Below, in pieces: positions 43,547-52,052 of a stretch of 64,000 bases of DNA. The notes below the pieces were generated by a model. It was not told the origin of the DNA. It worked only from the letters and a program-made list of their open reading frames with translations, and made no database searches. Source of the stretch: an uncultured Flavobacteriaceae bacterium (GTDB taxonomy: Bacteria > Bacteroidota > Bacteroidia > Flavobacteriales > Flavobacteriaceae); contig CANLXN010000001.1 in NCBI GenBank assembly GCA_947495135.1, positions 777,345-841,344 of the forward strand. The letters run 5' to 3'. Made by a program: the position numbers and the translations under genes. Every line of letters starts with the position of its first letter. Position 1 is the stretch's first letter.

Positions 43547-44602
43547 TTATGCCTTTGACAATTGCTTTTGAAATTCGGATGGGGTCATTCCAACTACTTT
43601 TTTAAACGTAGCGTAAAAACTGGATTTAGAGGAGAATCCCGCTTCAAATCCAATTGCTTCTAAGGTGAAATGATCGTTACTCATTAACAATCGTTTTGCT
43701 TCCTCTATTCGATGGTCATTAATAAAAGATGCGAAGCTTTTTCCAAGATTGTCGTTTAATAATTGAGATAGTTTGTGGGTAGAAATGTGAATGTTCTTGG
43801 CAACGTTCTGTAATTTAATATCGGTTTTCTTATACAACTCCTTCTCTATCATGAGTGTATTCAATTGCTCAATTAAATGCTGCGCTTCTGTAGTATCGAT
43901 TTTTTTAGCTCCATATTTTTCTGGGATATCTTGAAAAATAGTATCTCTGTTTTTCTTAAATAGAAAAAAGAAAAGCAATCCATAAAACACCACCGAAAAA
44001 GTAATGGTGCCTACCAAATAAAGGTAAAAATAACCCACCATATAAGCAGAAAAGATGAGCACATTGCCAATGAATACAGCAACTAACCAAAGTTCTGCCG
44101 TGGTACACTTTTGAGTTTTACTCACTAACTTTTTAAAGATATGACGTAAAACATACCCAGAAAGAACTAAATACACTCCCCAAACGATGTAAATAAAATG
44201 TACGAAATAGGTATTCCAAAAAGCCCTATTTGTCTCATAGGGTAGCGTAATTCCTACCAATAATACAATGAAAAATAAGATAGCGAAGTGTATTTTCCAA
44301 GAGCGCAAGGCTAGTTTTGCATTGATTACCGAAGACTTTAAATAATAAAACAGCGATATTCCAATTAAGAAGCAAGCAGACAAACCAAGTTGCGGGATCA
44401 ATAACTCTCTGTCTTCAACAGCCGTAAAAATGATGTAAACCGATTTACCAATGCGAAGGCTCAACATTAAAACTAACATTCCAAAAAAGAAATTCTGAAT
44501 GCGTTTTTGCTTACCAAAAAACAGAAAATAGAAACTGACTAAAAATCCGTTAAATACACCTAGGGCACAAAAGAAAAATAACAATGGATTATCAAAAGTC
44601 AT
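43547..44602 (-). CDS. Membrane-anchored AraC-family regulator
   Basis: 351 residues: seven hydrophobic helices in the N-terminal about 215 residues (FFFCALGVFNGFLVSFYFLFF onward), then a cytoplasmic AraC-type double helix-turn-helix (about 245-345; IHISTHKLSQLLNDNLGKSFASFINDHRIEEAKRLL and FTLEAIGFEAGFSSKSSFYATFKKVVGMTPSEFQ). Typical of Bacteroidota 7TM-HTH regulators that respond to an unknown membrane signal. Upstream of, and on the same strand as, the NTF2/DUF5916 operon, which is a plausible target. Confidence 0.9.
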   Translation of the reverse strand: MTFDNPLLFFFCALGVFNGFLVSFYFLFFGKQKRIQNFFFGMLVLMLSLRIGKSVYIIFTAVEDRELLIPQLGLSACFLIGISLFYYLKSSVINAKLALRSWKIHFAILFFIVLLVGITLPYETNRAFWNTYFVHFIYIVWGVYLVLSGYVLRHIFKKLVSKTQKCTTAELWLVAVFIGNVLIFSAYMVGYFYLYLVGTITFSVVFYGLLFFFLFKKNRDTIFQDIPEKYGAKKIDTTEAQHLIEQLNTLMIEKELYKKTDIKLQNVAKNIHISTHKLSQLLNDNLGKSFASFINDHRIEEAKRLLMSNDHFTLEAIGFEAGFSSKSSFYATFKKVVGMTPSEFQKQLSKA

Positions 44603-44618
44603 AGATAAGTTTTACACC

Positions 44619-44626
44619 CAAATATA
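44619..44626 (-). promoter_or_regulatory. -7 box (TATATTTG) of AraC-type regulator
   Basis: TATATTTG on the minus strand matches TAnnTTTG, 16 nt before the start codon. No well-spaced TTG seen upstream, so the promoter is partial. Confidence 0.35.
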
Positions 44627-44750
44627 TAAAGATCAAACTTAAAATTCTATTAACCATATCACGGCATTGACTTTTGAGTAATTAACAGCATATTCCTCTA
44701 AATAGATCACTTATCAAGATCATTTAAGAAGTCAACAGTTATAATTCACT

Positions 44751-44957
44751 TTAAAGATTTTCCAACACTTCAATTCGTGCTTTCAATAGATCATTGGCGA
44801 CCTCAAGCGTTTGAAAATCGTTCTCAATTTTAATTAACTTATTGCTGATTTCCTGAATTTCAGCTTCTAATGTCTGGATTCTTGCTTCTTTGCTCGGATT
44901 TACATTGCAACTAAGTAGCACACTGGACAATGTGAATAGTATCATTATTTTTTTCAT
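44751..44957 (-). CDS. Small coiled-coil lipoprotein
   Basis: 68 residues: SPII signal with VLLSCN (Cys17), then one continuous heptad-rich helix to the end (RIQTLEAEIQEISNKLIKIENDFQTLEVANDLLKARIEVLENL; L and I at a/d positions). Like a short Lpp-type protein: lipid-anchored and probably trimeric or dimeric, linking or spacing the envelope. No lysine-ended peptidoglycan link is seen. Divergent from the DUF1330 gene. The 160-nt region between them holds an AGTCACA (45032-45038) / TGTGACT (45061-45067) inverted repeat. Confidence 0.7.
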   Translation of the reverse strand: MKKIMILFTLSSVLLSCNVNPSKEARIQTLEAEIQEISNKLIKIENDFQTLEVANDLLKARIEVLENL

Positions 44958-45117
44958 CAGATCTATTTTTAATTAGTAATCTCCTCTGTTTTCAACATTA
45001 GTTATTCTATTAGTGTGCTGTTTCTGATAATAGTCACACCGAGTCACTGTTTTTTTTAAATGTGACTTTTTGACCGTTCTGAATACTCATAAGTAATAAC
45101 AGTAAATTACTTTAACT

Positions 45118-45417
45118 ATGAACATAAAAATTATATTGATTATTATCGCCTTTGTCAATCCGAATGAAACGGAATCTTTTAACCATTACGTAACGCATAT
45201 AAGGGAAATGTATACCTCTGTTGGAGCCAAACCAGTTAAGTATCCCGTCGATCATATGGTTTTGGGTGATGAAAAGCCCGATTTTATTATGGTGGTCGAA
45301 TTTCCTAATCAGGAGGCTTTGCAGGAATTGTTTATGAGTAAGGAATACAATGAGTTAGCACCTTTCAGAGAAAAAGCTTTTAATAAATTGAATGTCTTTT
45401 TGTCTAAACAGGAATGA
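45118..45417 (+). CDS. DUF1330-family dimeric alpha/beta-barrel protein
   Basis: 99 residues. The ferredoxin-like pattern is IIAFVNPNETESFNHYVTHIREMYTSVGAKPV, then MVLGDEKPDFIMVVEFPNQEALQELFMSKEYNELAPFREKAFNKLNVFL. The strand-helix-strand order and VEFPNxEA.....SxEY..L.PxR segment fit DUF1330/ABM-type proteins, small cytoplasmic proteins of unsettled function. No operon partner. Confidence 0.75.
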   Translation: MNIKIILIIIAFVNPNETESFNHYVTHIREMYTSVGAKPVKYPVDHMVLGDEKPDFIMVVEFPNQEALQELFMSKEYNELAPFREKAFNKLNVFLSKQE

Positions 45418-45583
45418 GTTTTTATCTATTCTGAAAATTTCTAGACCAATCGATTCATAATTAAAACTCTAAGACCGCCAAATATTTTAGGTTTTAAACA
45501 TTTCAGAAAAACCAATCTAACCCTGTAAAGTATTTTAAGATTTTATAAGTATGTCACTAACAATTAAATAGTTAGATTACACT

Positions 45584-47059
45584 ATGAAAAATTTTATCCC
45601 CCTATTAATTCTCATACTAGTTCAAAGTATGGCTGCACAAGATCTATCCCAAGGTTATATAGCGAACGATTTAGAACAGCATCCTATGCAAGCATTAGCC
45701 AAACCCGATTACTTAATGTCGGTAGCAGACCCTTCCTTTCCAAACACATCCATTAGGAGAATTTCGGAAGCCGCTCCAGGAAATTTTATGGTTCCCATGT
45801 ACAGCACTATACAATCTTGGAATGCCAATGAAAGCCTCCTGTTAGTATATGGAGGTGGAATCCACCAATTACTCGATGGTTCAGATTATAGCTTCATAAG
45901 AGGCTTAACAGATATAAATCCAGACGATTTAGAAGCCGTATTTTGGCATTTTAATGATCCTAATATTCTATTCTATATGGATAACAGTACAGACGATCTA
46001 ATTAGCTATAATGTAAACACCCAAGTAAAAACAACCTTAGCAAATATGAGAGCTTTAAGTGGCTGTCCAAATAGTTCTTCTTTAACTGGTGGAAATGATT
46101 TGCAAATGATGTCTTGGGACAGCGACGTATTTTCCTTTCGATGTGGTAATACTAATGCCTTTTATTATAGAATATCGACAGGGGTTTTAACTGAATTCAA
46201 TATTTCGGACATTAATTTTATGGCTCCAATGCCCTTTCCTAGCGGAGAATTGTTCTACCACAATCAATCAATTTATGATACCGATGGAAACTTTATAAGA
46301 AATCTAAACTTGAATGCAAATGAACATTCCTGTCTAGGTAGGTTAAGCAATGGAGATGATGCCTATTTCGCTATTTCTTTTGAAGAAGGTCCAAGTGGCG
46401 GTTGTCAAGGTACTTTGGTTGCTCACAACGCCACAACAGGCGATTGTTTTTCGGTAACACCAGTTACCGATTATGCATATCCAAAATCGGGTACGCATAT
46501 GTCTTCTCTAGCGCATAAAAATACTGAAGGTGGCTGGGTAGCCGTTTCCTCTATCGGATTCGAACAAGATGGTGTTCAAATTTTAGATCAAGAATTGTTT
46601 CTAGCGAAAGTAAATGAATTTGATGCCAATGTTTATAGAGTAGCGCATCATAGATCGGACGAAGATGAATTTGACTATTGGGGCGAACCGCATGTAACTA
46701 TTAGTCCGTCAGGGACAAGATTGCTATTTGGTAGCGATTGGAGCGGAAAAGAAGATGGCGTTTCTGTAGATAGCTATGTAGCCGAATTGAATGCCTATAC
46801 TTTATCGACTCAAGATTTCGAATCAAATCAACCAGCTTTTACTATTTATCCTAATCCGGTGCAAGGCACATTAAACATTTCTGGAGAAAATAGCCCCTTC
46901 AGTTTTATTATTTACTCGGTTATTGGTAAGAAAATCAATCAATCTACCTTTACTGACAATAAAACCATCGATGTAAGCAACTTACAAGCGGGAGTCTATT
47001 TTATCACTATTTCAAATCATTCAACTCAGAACACCTATAAGTTTATTAAAAAGCAATAG
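45584..47059 (+). CDS. Type IX secreted protein with type A sorting domain
   Basis: 491 residues: signal peptide (1-18, ending MAAQ), a beta-propeller-like central part (repeats such as PHVTISPSGTRLLFGSDWSG), and a C-terminal T9SS type A domain (about 420-491; FTIYPNPVQGTLNIS, VYFITISNH, YKFIKK). Exported across the outer membrane by the T9SS and then attached or released. Cysteines and metal-type residues are sparse; no enzyme motif recognised. Monocistronic. Confidence 0.85.
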   Translation: MKNFIPLLILILVQSMAAQDLSQGYIANDLEQHPMQALAKPDYLMSVADPSFPNTSIRRISEAAPGNFMVPMYSTIQSWNANESLLLVYGGGIHQLLDGSDYSFIRGLTDINPDDLEAVFWHFNDPNILFYMDNSTDDLISYNVNTQVKTTLANMRALSGCPNSSSLTGGNDLQMMSWDSDVFSFRCGNTNAFYYRISTGVLTEFNISDINFMAPMPFPSGELFYHNQSIYDTDGNFIRNLNLNANEHSCLGRLSNGDDAYFAISFEEGPSGGCQGTLVAHNATTGDCFSVTPVTDYAYPKSGTHMSSLAHKNTEGGWVAVSSIGFEQDGVQILDQELFLAKVNEFDANVYRVAHHRSDEDEFDYWGEPHVTISPSGTRLLFGSDWSGKEDGVSVDSYVAELNAYTLSTQDFESNQPAFTIYPNPVQGTLNISGENSPFSFIIYSVIGKKINQSTFTDNKTIDVSNLQAGVYFITISNHSTQNTYKFIKKQ

Positions 47060-47163
47060 TAACTAACAAATAGAATAGACCACTAAATTGGCAACAAACA
47101 AGGCGATTTGTTGATAAGCTCTGCGATATGTTTCATTTCAACCTTGTAAAATTCATTCCTCAT

Positions 47164-47613
47164 TTATGCCTCTTGGAGTATCCTTTTTGATTTGCGGTAA
47201 GTATAGGTAGGATATATACTGCGTTTTGCAAAGCGATTCAAGTTACCAGCATTCACCATTTTACGGTAAATAGGCTTTGTTACTCCAAAGTATTCGTAGG
47301 TTTCACCATTGGTAAAAGTAATCTCTAACAATAAACCTTTATGCTGGTAATCTGCAATGGCCGAGTTTGTGATCGTTTCTGTGTAGACTGGAAGGTTTTT
47401 TTCCTTGGTTTCTGGAGCCATACTCACTAGAAAATGATATCCATCTATAATTTTTCTACTTTGTAACTCTGCCTCTTGCTTTAGTGCGTCTTCTTCTTGA
47501 AATTTATCTGGATGCCATTCTTTAACTAAATCGCGATAGCTTTTCTTAAGCTGTTTAAGATCGATTTCTTTTTCTATTCCAAATAATTTCTTGTATTCAT
47601 TGATACGCTTCAT
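47164..47613 (-). CDS. J-domain/KTSC-domain fusion protein
   Basis: 149 residues. An N-terminal DnaJ domain (about 1-68) carries the essential HPD in LVKEWHPDKFQEE and helices I-III around it. A C-terminal KTSC domain (about 85-140; SAIADYQHKGLLLEITFTNGETYEYFGVTKPIYRKMVNAGNLNRFAKRSI) follows. Cytoplasmic Hsp70 co-chaperone of unusual build; KTSC domains are found next to nucleic-acid enzymes and have no set function. Both parts look intact. Lies 118 nt from the cold-shock gene on the same strand, downstream of the csp terminator. Confidence 0.85.
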   Translation of the reverse strand: MKRINEYKKLFGIEKEIDLKQLKKSYRDLVKEWHPDKFQEEDALKQEAELQSRKIIDGYHFLVSMAPETKEKNLPVYTETITNSAIADYQHKGLLLEITFTNGETYEYFGVTKPIYRKMVNAGNLNRFAKRSIYPTYTYRKSKRILQEA

Positions 47614-47683
47614 ACCTAGGGCTTTTAATTTGGCGCGAAACTACTCCTTTTTAATTGATAAATGCGCTATTATGTGCAATAAA

Positions 47684-47709
47684 AAAGTCCGTCGTAACCG
47701 ACGGACTTT
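47684..47709 (-). terminator. Rho-independent terminator of cold-shock gene
   Basis: Perfect 11-bp stem AAAGTCCGTCG / CGACGGACTTT with TAAC loop; read on the minus strand it is followed by TTTTTTATT. 22 nt after the csp stop. Confidence 0.9.
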
Positions 47710-47731
47710 CTTTAGAAATATAGATATATAT

Positions 47732-47923
47732 TTAGTTCACTTTTACGTTCACCGCGTTTAATCCTTTGTTTCCTTCTTTTAGGTCAAACGTAACTTCATC
47801 GCCTTCTTTAATCTCGTCGATTAATCCAGAAATGTGTACAAAGTGATCTTTTTCAACTCCTTCTTCAGTGATGAATCCAAAACCTTTGGTATCGTTGAAA
47901 AATTTTACTGTTCCTTTACTCAT
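47732..47923 (-). CDS. Cold-shock domain protein (CspA family)
   Basis: 63-residue OB-fold protein with RNP1 KGFGFIT and RNP2 HFVHIS (V-F/V-H-I motif), and the standard KGTVKFFNDTKG start. Binds single-stranded RNA/DNA and melts RNA structure at low temperature or during growth. Monocistronic: own promoter about 40-70 nt upstream and strong terminator. The roughly 35-nt 5' UTR could carry temperature control, but no structure was worked out. Confidence 0.95.
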   Translation of the reverse strand: MSKGTVKFFNDTKGFGFITEEGVEKDHFVHISGLIDEIKEGDEVTFDLKEGNKGLNAVNVKVN

Positions 47924-47960
47924 TGTAATGTAATTTAATTTATTAATACTTGGTATAAGT

Positions 47961-47990
47961 CAAAGATGATGCCATTAATTGAACATCCAA
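47961..47990 (-). promoter_or_regulatory. Promoter of cold-shock gene
   Basis: On the minus strand TTG (47990-47988), 19 nt, CATCTTTG (47968-47961), one base off the TAnnTTTG consensus. Spacing is right for Bacteroidota sigma-A. Transcription would start near 47957. Confidence 0.5.
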
Positions 47991-48057
47991 CCTTTAATCT
48001 CTTATTTCTGAAATATTTTTAAAATACATATCCTTATAAATCGTATTACAGCGCAAT

Positions 48058-48672
48058 ATGAATCCCTATCTTTGCTCTAAACCACAATCTTCCCTGGATT
48101 TGCAACAAATAAAAGCCTACTTAGATCAAATAGCAACTATCTCTAAATTGGATTGGGAATTTTTCACTTCTAAGTTAGAGCGCCATGTTGTTGGTAAAAA
48201 AACGATTTTCTTAAAGTTGAACGAAGTCGAAACTAAGATTTCATTTATTGAATCTGGAGTGGTACGCTTGTACATTCCAAAAGATAACCCAGAAAAAGAA
48301 ATCACCTTTGGATTTAGCTTTAAAGATCAGTTTATTAGTGCTTACGATTCGTTCCTAACGCAGAAGCCCTCTGCTTATCAATTACAGGCCCTTACAGAAA
48401 CAACTTTATTAAGTATTAACTACGAAGATTTACAAGAAGTTTATCAAAACACTCAAATTGGCAACCTCATTGGCAGGCTAACGGCAGAGAGACTCTTCCT
48501 ACTCAAATCCAAGCGAGAGCAATACCTCCTAAACCTTTCGGCCGAAGAGCACTATCTCAAGTTATTTAAAGAGCGACCAGAGCTGTTGAAAGTGATTCCG
48601 TTAAAATATATTAGTTCATACATTGGTGTTACTGCACAAGCATTAAGCAGAATTAGAAGACGCTTGTCGTAG
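48058..48672 (+). CDS. Crp/Fnr-family transcriptional regulator
   Basis: 204 residues: cyclic-nucleotide-binding-type beta-roll (about 35-130; FIESGVVRLYIPKDNPEKEITFGFSFKDQFISAYDSFL) and a C-terminal helix-turn-helix (KYISSYIGVTAQALSRIRRRL). Residues that would bind cAMP are not conserved in an obvious way; most Bacteroidota members have unknown ligands. It is 64 nt upstream of the desaturase gene, which has its own promoter, so control of that gene is plausible but not shown. Confidence 0.88.
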   Translation: MNPYLCSKPQSSLDLQQIKAYLDQIATISKLDWEFFTSKLERHVVGKKTIFLKLNEVETKISFIESGVVRLYIPKDNPEKEITFGFSFKDQFISAYDSFLTQKPSAYQLQALTETTLLSINYEDLQEVYQNTQIGNLIGRLTAERLFLLKSKREQYLLNLSAEEHYLKLFKERPELLKVIPLKYISSYIGVTAQALSRIRRRLS

Positions 48673-48694
48673 GGTATTTATTGATTTAGGTTCA

Positions 48695-48725
48695 TTGTTT
48701 CGATCATAACATCAAATTATCTTTG
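48695..48725 (+). promoter_or_regulatory. Promoter of desaturase gene
   Basis: TTG (48695-48697), 20 nt, TATCTTTG (48718-48725): full match to the Bacteroidota TTG / TAnnTTTG form, 11 nt before the ATG, implying a very short leader. Confidence 0.65.
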
Positions 48726-48736
48726 TAAAAAAAGTT

Positions 48737-49477
48737 ATGACAATTGTTATTTTCGTTTTAGTACTATGGTACGGAGGCCTATTTTTTCAATCCTTCTTTT
48801 TACATAGGTATGCAGCACATCAGGTGTTTACCATGTCAAAAACCATGGAACGCATCACCTTTTTCTTAACGTGGGTTTTTCAAGGCTCCAGTTACCTAAG
48901 CGCGTATGGCTATGGTATTATGCACCGGATGCATCATGCCTACACCGATACGGAAAAGGACCCGCATTCGCCCTCCCATGACGCCAACTTATTTGCGATG
49001 ATGTGGAAAACAAAAACCATCTATCAGGATATAAATAAGCAACGCATAACCATTGATGAGCGCTTTACCAAAAACGTGCCTCAATGGAAAGGATTCGATT
49101 CCTTTGCTAGCTCTCGTTTTTCTCGAATACTGTGGATATCACTTTACATCCTGTTCTTTGTAAGCTTTACAACCGCTTGGTGGCAATGGTTATTATTACC
49201 TATTACCTTTTTAATGGCACCTATTCATGGAGTAATCATTAACTGGTTTGGTCATATTTATGGATATGTAAATTTTAAAATGAAAAATACCAGTAAAAAC
49301 CTTTTTCGTTTCGATTTTCTGATGATGGGTGAAGGATACCATAATAATCATCACAAGTACGCGAGTAGAGCCAATTTCGGAATAAAATGGTATGAAATTG
49401 ATATCACCTACTTAATTATCAAAATCTTAGATGCTTTCGGTTTTATCAAATTGAAGGCAATTAAGGCAAAGAACTAG
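48737..49477 (+). CDS. Fatty-acid (acyl-CoA delta-9-type) desaturase
   Basis: 246 residues with membrane helices and the three histidine boxes of membrane di-iron desaturases: HRYAAH (about 23-28), HRMHHAYTD (about 62-70) and HNNHHKY (about 204-210). Introduces a double bond into acyl chains of membrane lipids. It is shorter than eukaryotic stearoyl-CoA desaturases but normal for this bacterial group. Own promoter just upstream. With csp, a second desaturase and a Crp-like regulator nearby, a membrane-fluidity role is likely. Confidence 0.9.
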   Translation: MTIVIFVLVLWYGGLFFQSFFLHRYAAHQVFTMSKTMERITFFLTWVFQGSSYLSAYGYGIMHRMHHAYTDTEKDPHSPSHDANLFAMMWKTKTIYQDINKQRITIDERFTKNVPQWKGFDSFASSRFSRILWISLYILFFVSFTTAWWQWLLLPITFLMAPIHGVIINWFGHIYGYVNFKMKNTSKNLFRFDFLMMGEGYHNNHHKYASRANFGIKWYEIDITYLIIKILDAFGFIKLKAIKAKN

Positions 49478-49538
49478 TCAGTTTCTTAGCCATATAGATC
49501 AGGTAATTGTGTGAGAATTGAGTCATAAATTTGGTGTG

Positions 49539-50342
49539 CTAAGGCTTCAAATTTGCTTCAAACCAAAAATCTATTAAAACATCTGTTGGTTTTTCTCTTT
49601 TATTCGATTTAGGCGGGCCATCATTCTGCCCTCCTTGACCACCACCGCGCTGCCCTCCGCCTCTTTGGCCTCCGCCTCCTTGTCCGCCACCACGACCTCC
49701 AGAGCCTCTTCCACCCATGCTAACTTGAGGCCTATCTGAATTGCGTTCCATCTTTTCTCTTTGGTTTGTTTTTACCCCAATCATCAATTTTTCGAAGTCC
49801 TTATCAGACTTGAAATTAATTTTGCTTTTCGGAATGGTCAAGTTATACATCAATTCCCCACTCTTAGTATTGTAGGTGTAGGCTGCCGTGATATCTAATG
49901 AATTTAAGAGCACATGAAACTTTTCTTCACGATCAAAAAAAGTATAAGCGGCTTCTTGTGGAAAATCATTTTCTAAAATTCTAGCGAATCGTTCCTTTAT
50001 TTCCGCTTCTTCTTTCTCCGGATCCCTATCCTCGCTAGAGTCGTTTCTATTTGGTCTGGAATTTAGCCGAAGTGGTTCCAAAGGGTACTTTACGAAAACA
50101 TTTTCTTTTTCCTTTCCTTTAACATCAAAGAAGACTGAAACCCCCAAATGGAGTATCGATCTAATGGTTTTAACATCAGATGTCTTCATAGTAACATTTA
50201 AATATCCTTGATCCTGAGATACTTCATAGGTCACCTCATTGTTAGAGAGCACTTTCTTTTCTTGTGCTGATGAGGTAAAAATGGATGCCGCGCTTAATAG
50301 AAATGAACAGAATAAGATGGAGTGAGAAACGGTGTACTTCAT
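49539..50342 (-). CDS. Secreted protein with Gly/Arg/Gln-rich tail, function unknown
   Basis: 267 residues: signal peptide (about 1-26, ending SSAQ), a mixed region with KTSDVKTIRSILHLGVSVFFDVKGKEKENVFVKYPL, then a low-complexity stretch (about 206-245) rich in Gly, Arg and Gln, and a conserved-looking end (DVLIDFWFEANLKP). Flavobacteria have similar proteins of unknown role; no domain with known function identified. Lies between the two desaturase genes on the strand of the second. Confidence 0.6.
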   Translation of the reverse strand: MKYTVSHSILFCSFLLSAASIFTSSAQEKKVLSNNEVTYEVSQDQGYLNVTMKTSDVKTIRSILHLGVSVFFDVKGKEKENVFVKYPLEPLRLNSRPNRNDSSEDRDPEKEEAEIKERFARILENDFPQEAAYTFFDREEKFHVLLNSLDITAAYTYNTKSGELMYNLTIPKSKINFKSDKDFEKLMIGVKTNQREKMERNSDRPQVSMGGRGSGGRGGGQGGGGQRGGGQRGGGQGGQNDGPPKSNKREKPTDVLIDFWFEANLKP

Positions 50343-50501
50343 ATTTTAATAGAGTTTTATGTTTTCCCTCCCAAAACAACATATTGAAGAGAAAGATATA
50401 TGTTGGACTCTACTATTCGAAAAAGGTTTAAAACAGATGCTGCCTTATTGAAGAAACAATAACTATTTGCCGATTACCAGCGATAACTTCAGTCAATTTA
50501 A

Positions 50502-51605
50502 TTACGCCATACTGGAGCTTACCTCTTGTTTCTTTCCAAGAGAACGAAGCATTTTGGTATGGTCAATTATAGCGTGCATCATCGATTTTTTCACGTGGTA
50601 TGGCATTCCGAATTCCGCAGCTGTTTCCTTTACAATTGAGGTGAGATCCTTATAATGAATATGACAGACATCTGGTAAAACATGATGTTCTACTTGGTAA
50701 TTAAGACCTCCTATAAGCCAAAATAAAACCTTGCTTTTAGGAGAGAAATTACTAGTCGTTGCAAATTGATGTCCGTACCAATTATCGTCTATAACACCGT
50801 CTTCATTGGGCAACGGAAAATCTGTGCCTGGCATAATGTGGGCTATCTGAAAAACAATGCTCACCAACAGACCTGTAACTATATGCATACTTATAAAAGC
50901 AAGCAAAATAATACCCCATGAAAAAGGCAACATAATCAATGGAAGTATAAGCGCATAAGTATAATAAAGTAGCTTCCATGCGATCATGGCTCCTAATTCT
51001 TTGTTGTATTCGTTTTTCTTGTTAAAAAACCCCATATCTCTATAGCGTTTTAACCTAACAAAATCTTTGGAAGTAACCCATGAGATGGTTGATATCCCGT
51101 AGAAAAACCAAATATAAATGTGTTGAAACTGATGTACCCAATAGTGTTTAGCGTGGGGAGAAAATCGCAAGAAAAAAGGTGCGTTTAAATCATCGTCCGC
51201 ATCCTCAATATTTGTATAAGTATGATGCAAAACGTTGTGTTGGATTCGCCAAACGGATGAATTAGCTCCAATAAGATTGAAAGAATAACCTAACAAGGCA
51301 TTAATCTTCTTATTTTTTGAATAGGAACCATGAATCGCGTCGTGCATCACTCCCATACCAATACCTGCCATCCCAAATCCAGCGAGTAAATAGAGCGTAA
51401 AGAGTATCCATACATTATTCACAATACCCAAGGAAAGCAGTGTTAATGGAACGCAAAATAACAACAACATAAAGATCGTTTTTACGACCATTGATGTGTT
51501 GGCATTTCTGCTCTTATTTTGGGTTTTAAAATGGGTGTTTACCCTACTCCTTAACGTTTTTGAAAAGTTTGGGTTGATGTCTCTTGAAAATTTTGGATTT
51601 TCTAT
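50502..51605 (-). CDS. Membrane fatty-acid desaturase (DesA-type), start codon unclear
   Basis: 329 residues from the first ATG (51491), with boxes HDAIHGSY, HNVLHHTY and NYQVEHHVLP (the last of the front-end/linoleoyl type) and four membrane helices. However, in-frame family-like sequence runs 38 codons further up (IENPKFSRDINPNFSKTL and RSRVNTHFKTQ), matching the usual N-terminus before the first helix. That part has no ATG, GTG or TTG; ATA at 51605 is the nearest candidate, and the frame closes at 51644. Either a rare start, a lost start codon or a sequence error. If initiation is only at 51491 the protein lacks its normal cytoplasmic N-terminus. Confidence 0.8.
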   Translation of the reverse strand: MENPKFSRDINPNFSKTLRSRVNTHFKTQNKSRNANTSMVVKTIFMLLLFCVPLTLLSLGIVNNVWILFTLYLLAGFGMAGIGMGVMHDAIHGSYSKNKKINALLGYSFNLIGANSSVWRIQHNVLHHTYTNIEDADDDLNAPFFLRFSPHAKHYWVHQFQHIYIWFFYGISTISWVTSKDFVRLKRYRDMGFFNKKNEYNKELGAMIAWKLLYYTYALILPLIMLPFSWGIILLAFISMHIVTGLLVSIVFQIAHIMPGTDFPLPNEDGVIDDNWYGHQFATTSNFSPKSKVLFWLIGGLNYQVEHHVLPDVCHIHYKDLTSIVKETAAEFGMPYHVKKSMMHAIIDHTKMLRSLGKKQEVSSSMA

Positions 51606-52052
51606 GCTCTTATTCTTTAAACGATTTTTACTACTGCCAAACTAAAAATCTACTCGACCAAGGAAATAATCCATGAAGTGAGCCCTAAATTCAATTAGTA
51701 CGGAAGCCGTGTGACATTATAGACTATGCATGTCTAACAACATCTATTAAAAAATTGAAGAGAGCAAAAGATTGATTAAAATCGGTCGAAATTAAAAAAA
51801 AGAGGAACTGTCCAAGTGATTAATTGTTCAAATGTAGGTTAATTTAACGCAGGTTTAATGAAAATAAAGCCCTAATATTCAGATTTATGAACCAACGCAA
51901 GGGGTTGGTTTATCTCTTTTCTTTTCTGAAATGGAACACTTCAAATAACTACCAAACAAATTACCTTAAATTTTCTTAGGACTCTTCATGGAACATTTAA
52001 CCGTTAGGTTGCTATGAAAATTTCAGAAAAAAACGTTCGCAAAAATAAACTC
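51606..52052. other. Intergenic region
   Basis: About 450 nt between the desaturase and the M13 peptidase stop. No gene, hairpin or repeat of note recognised. Confidence 0.35.

Noticed and set aside
49620..49740. Gly-rich coding stretch as a simple-sequence artefact
   Set aside because: The frame continues into a conserved-looking end and starts with a normal signal peptide, so it was kept as part of a real protein.
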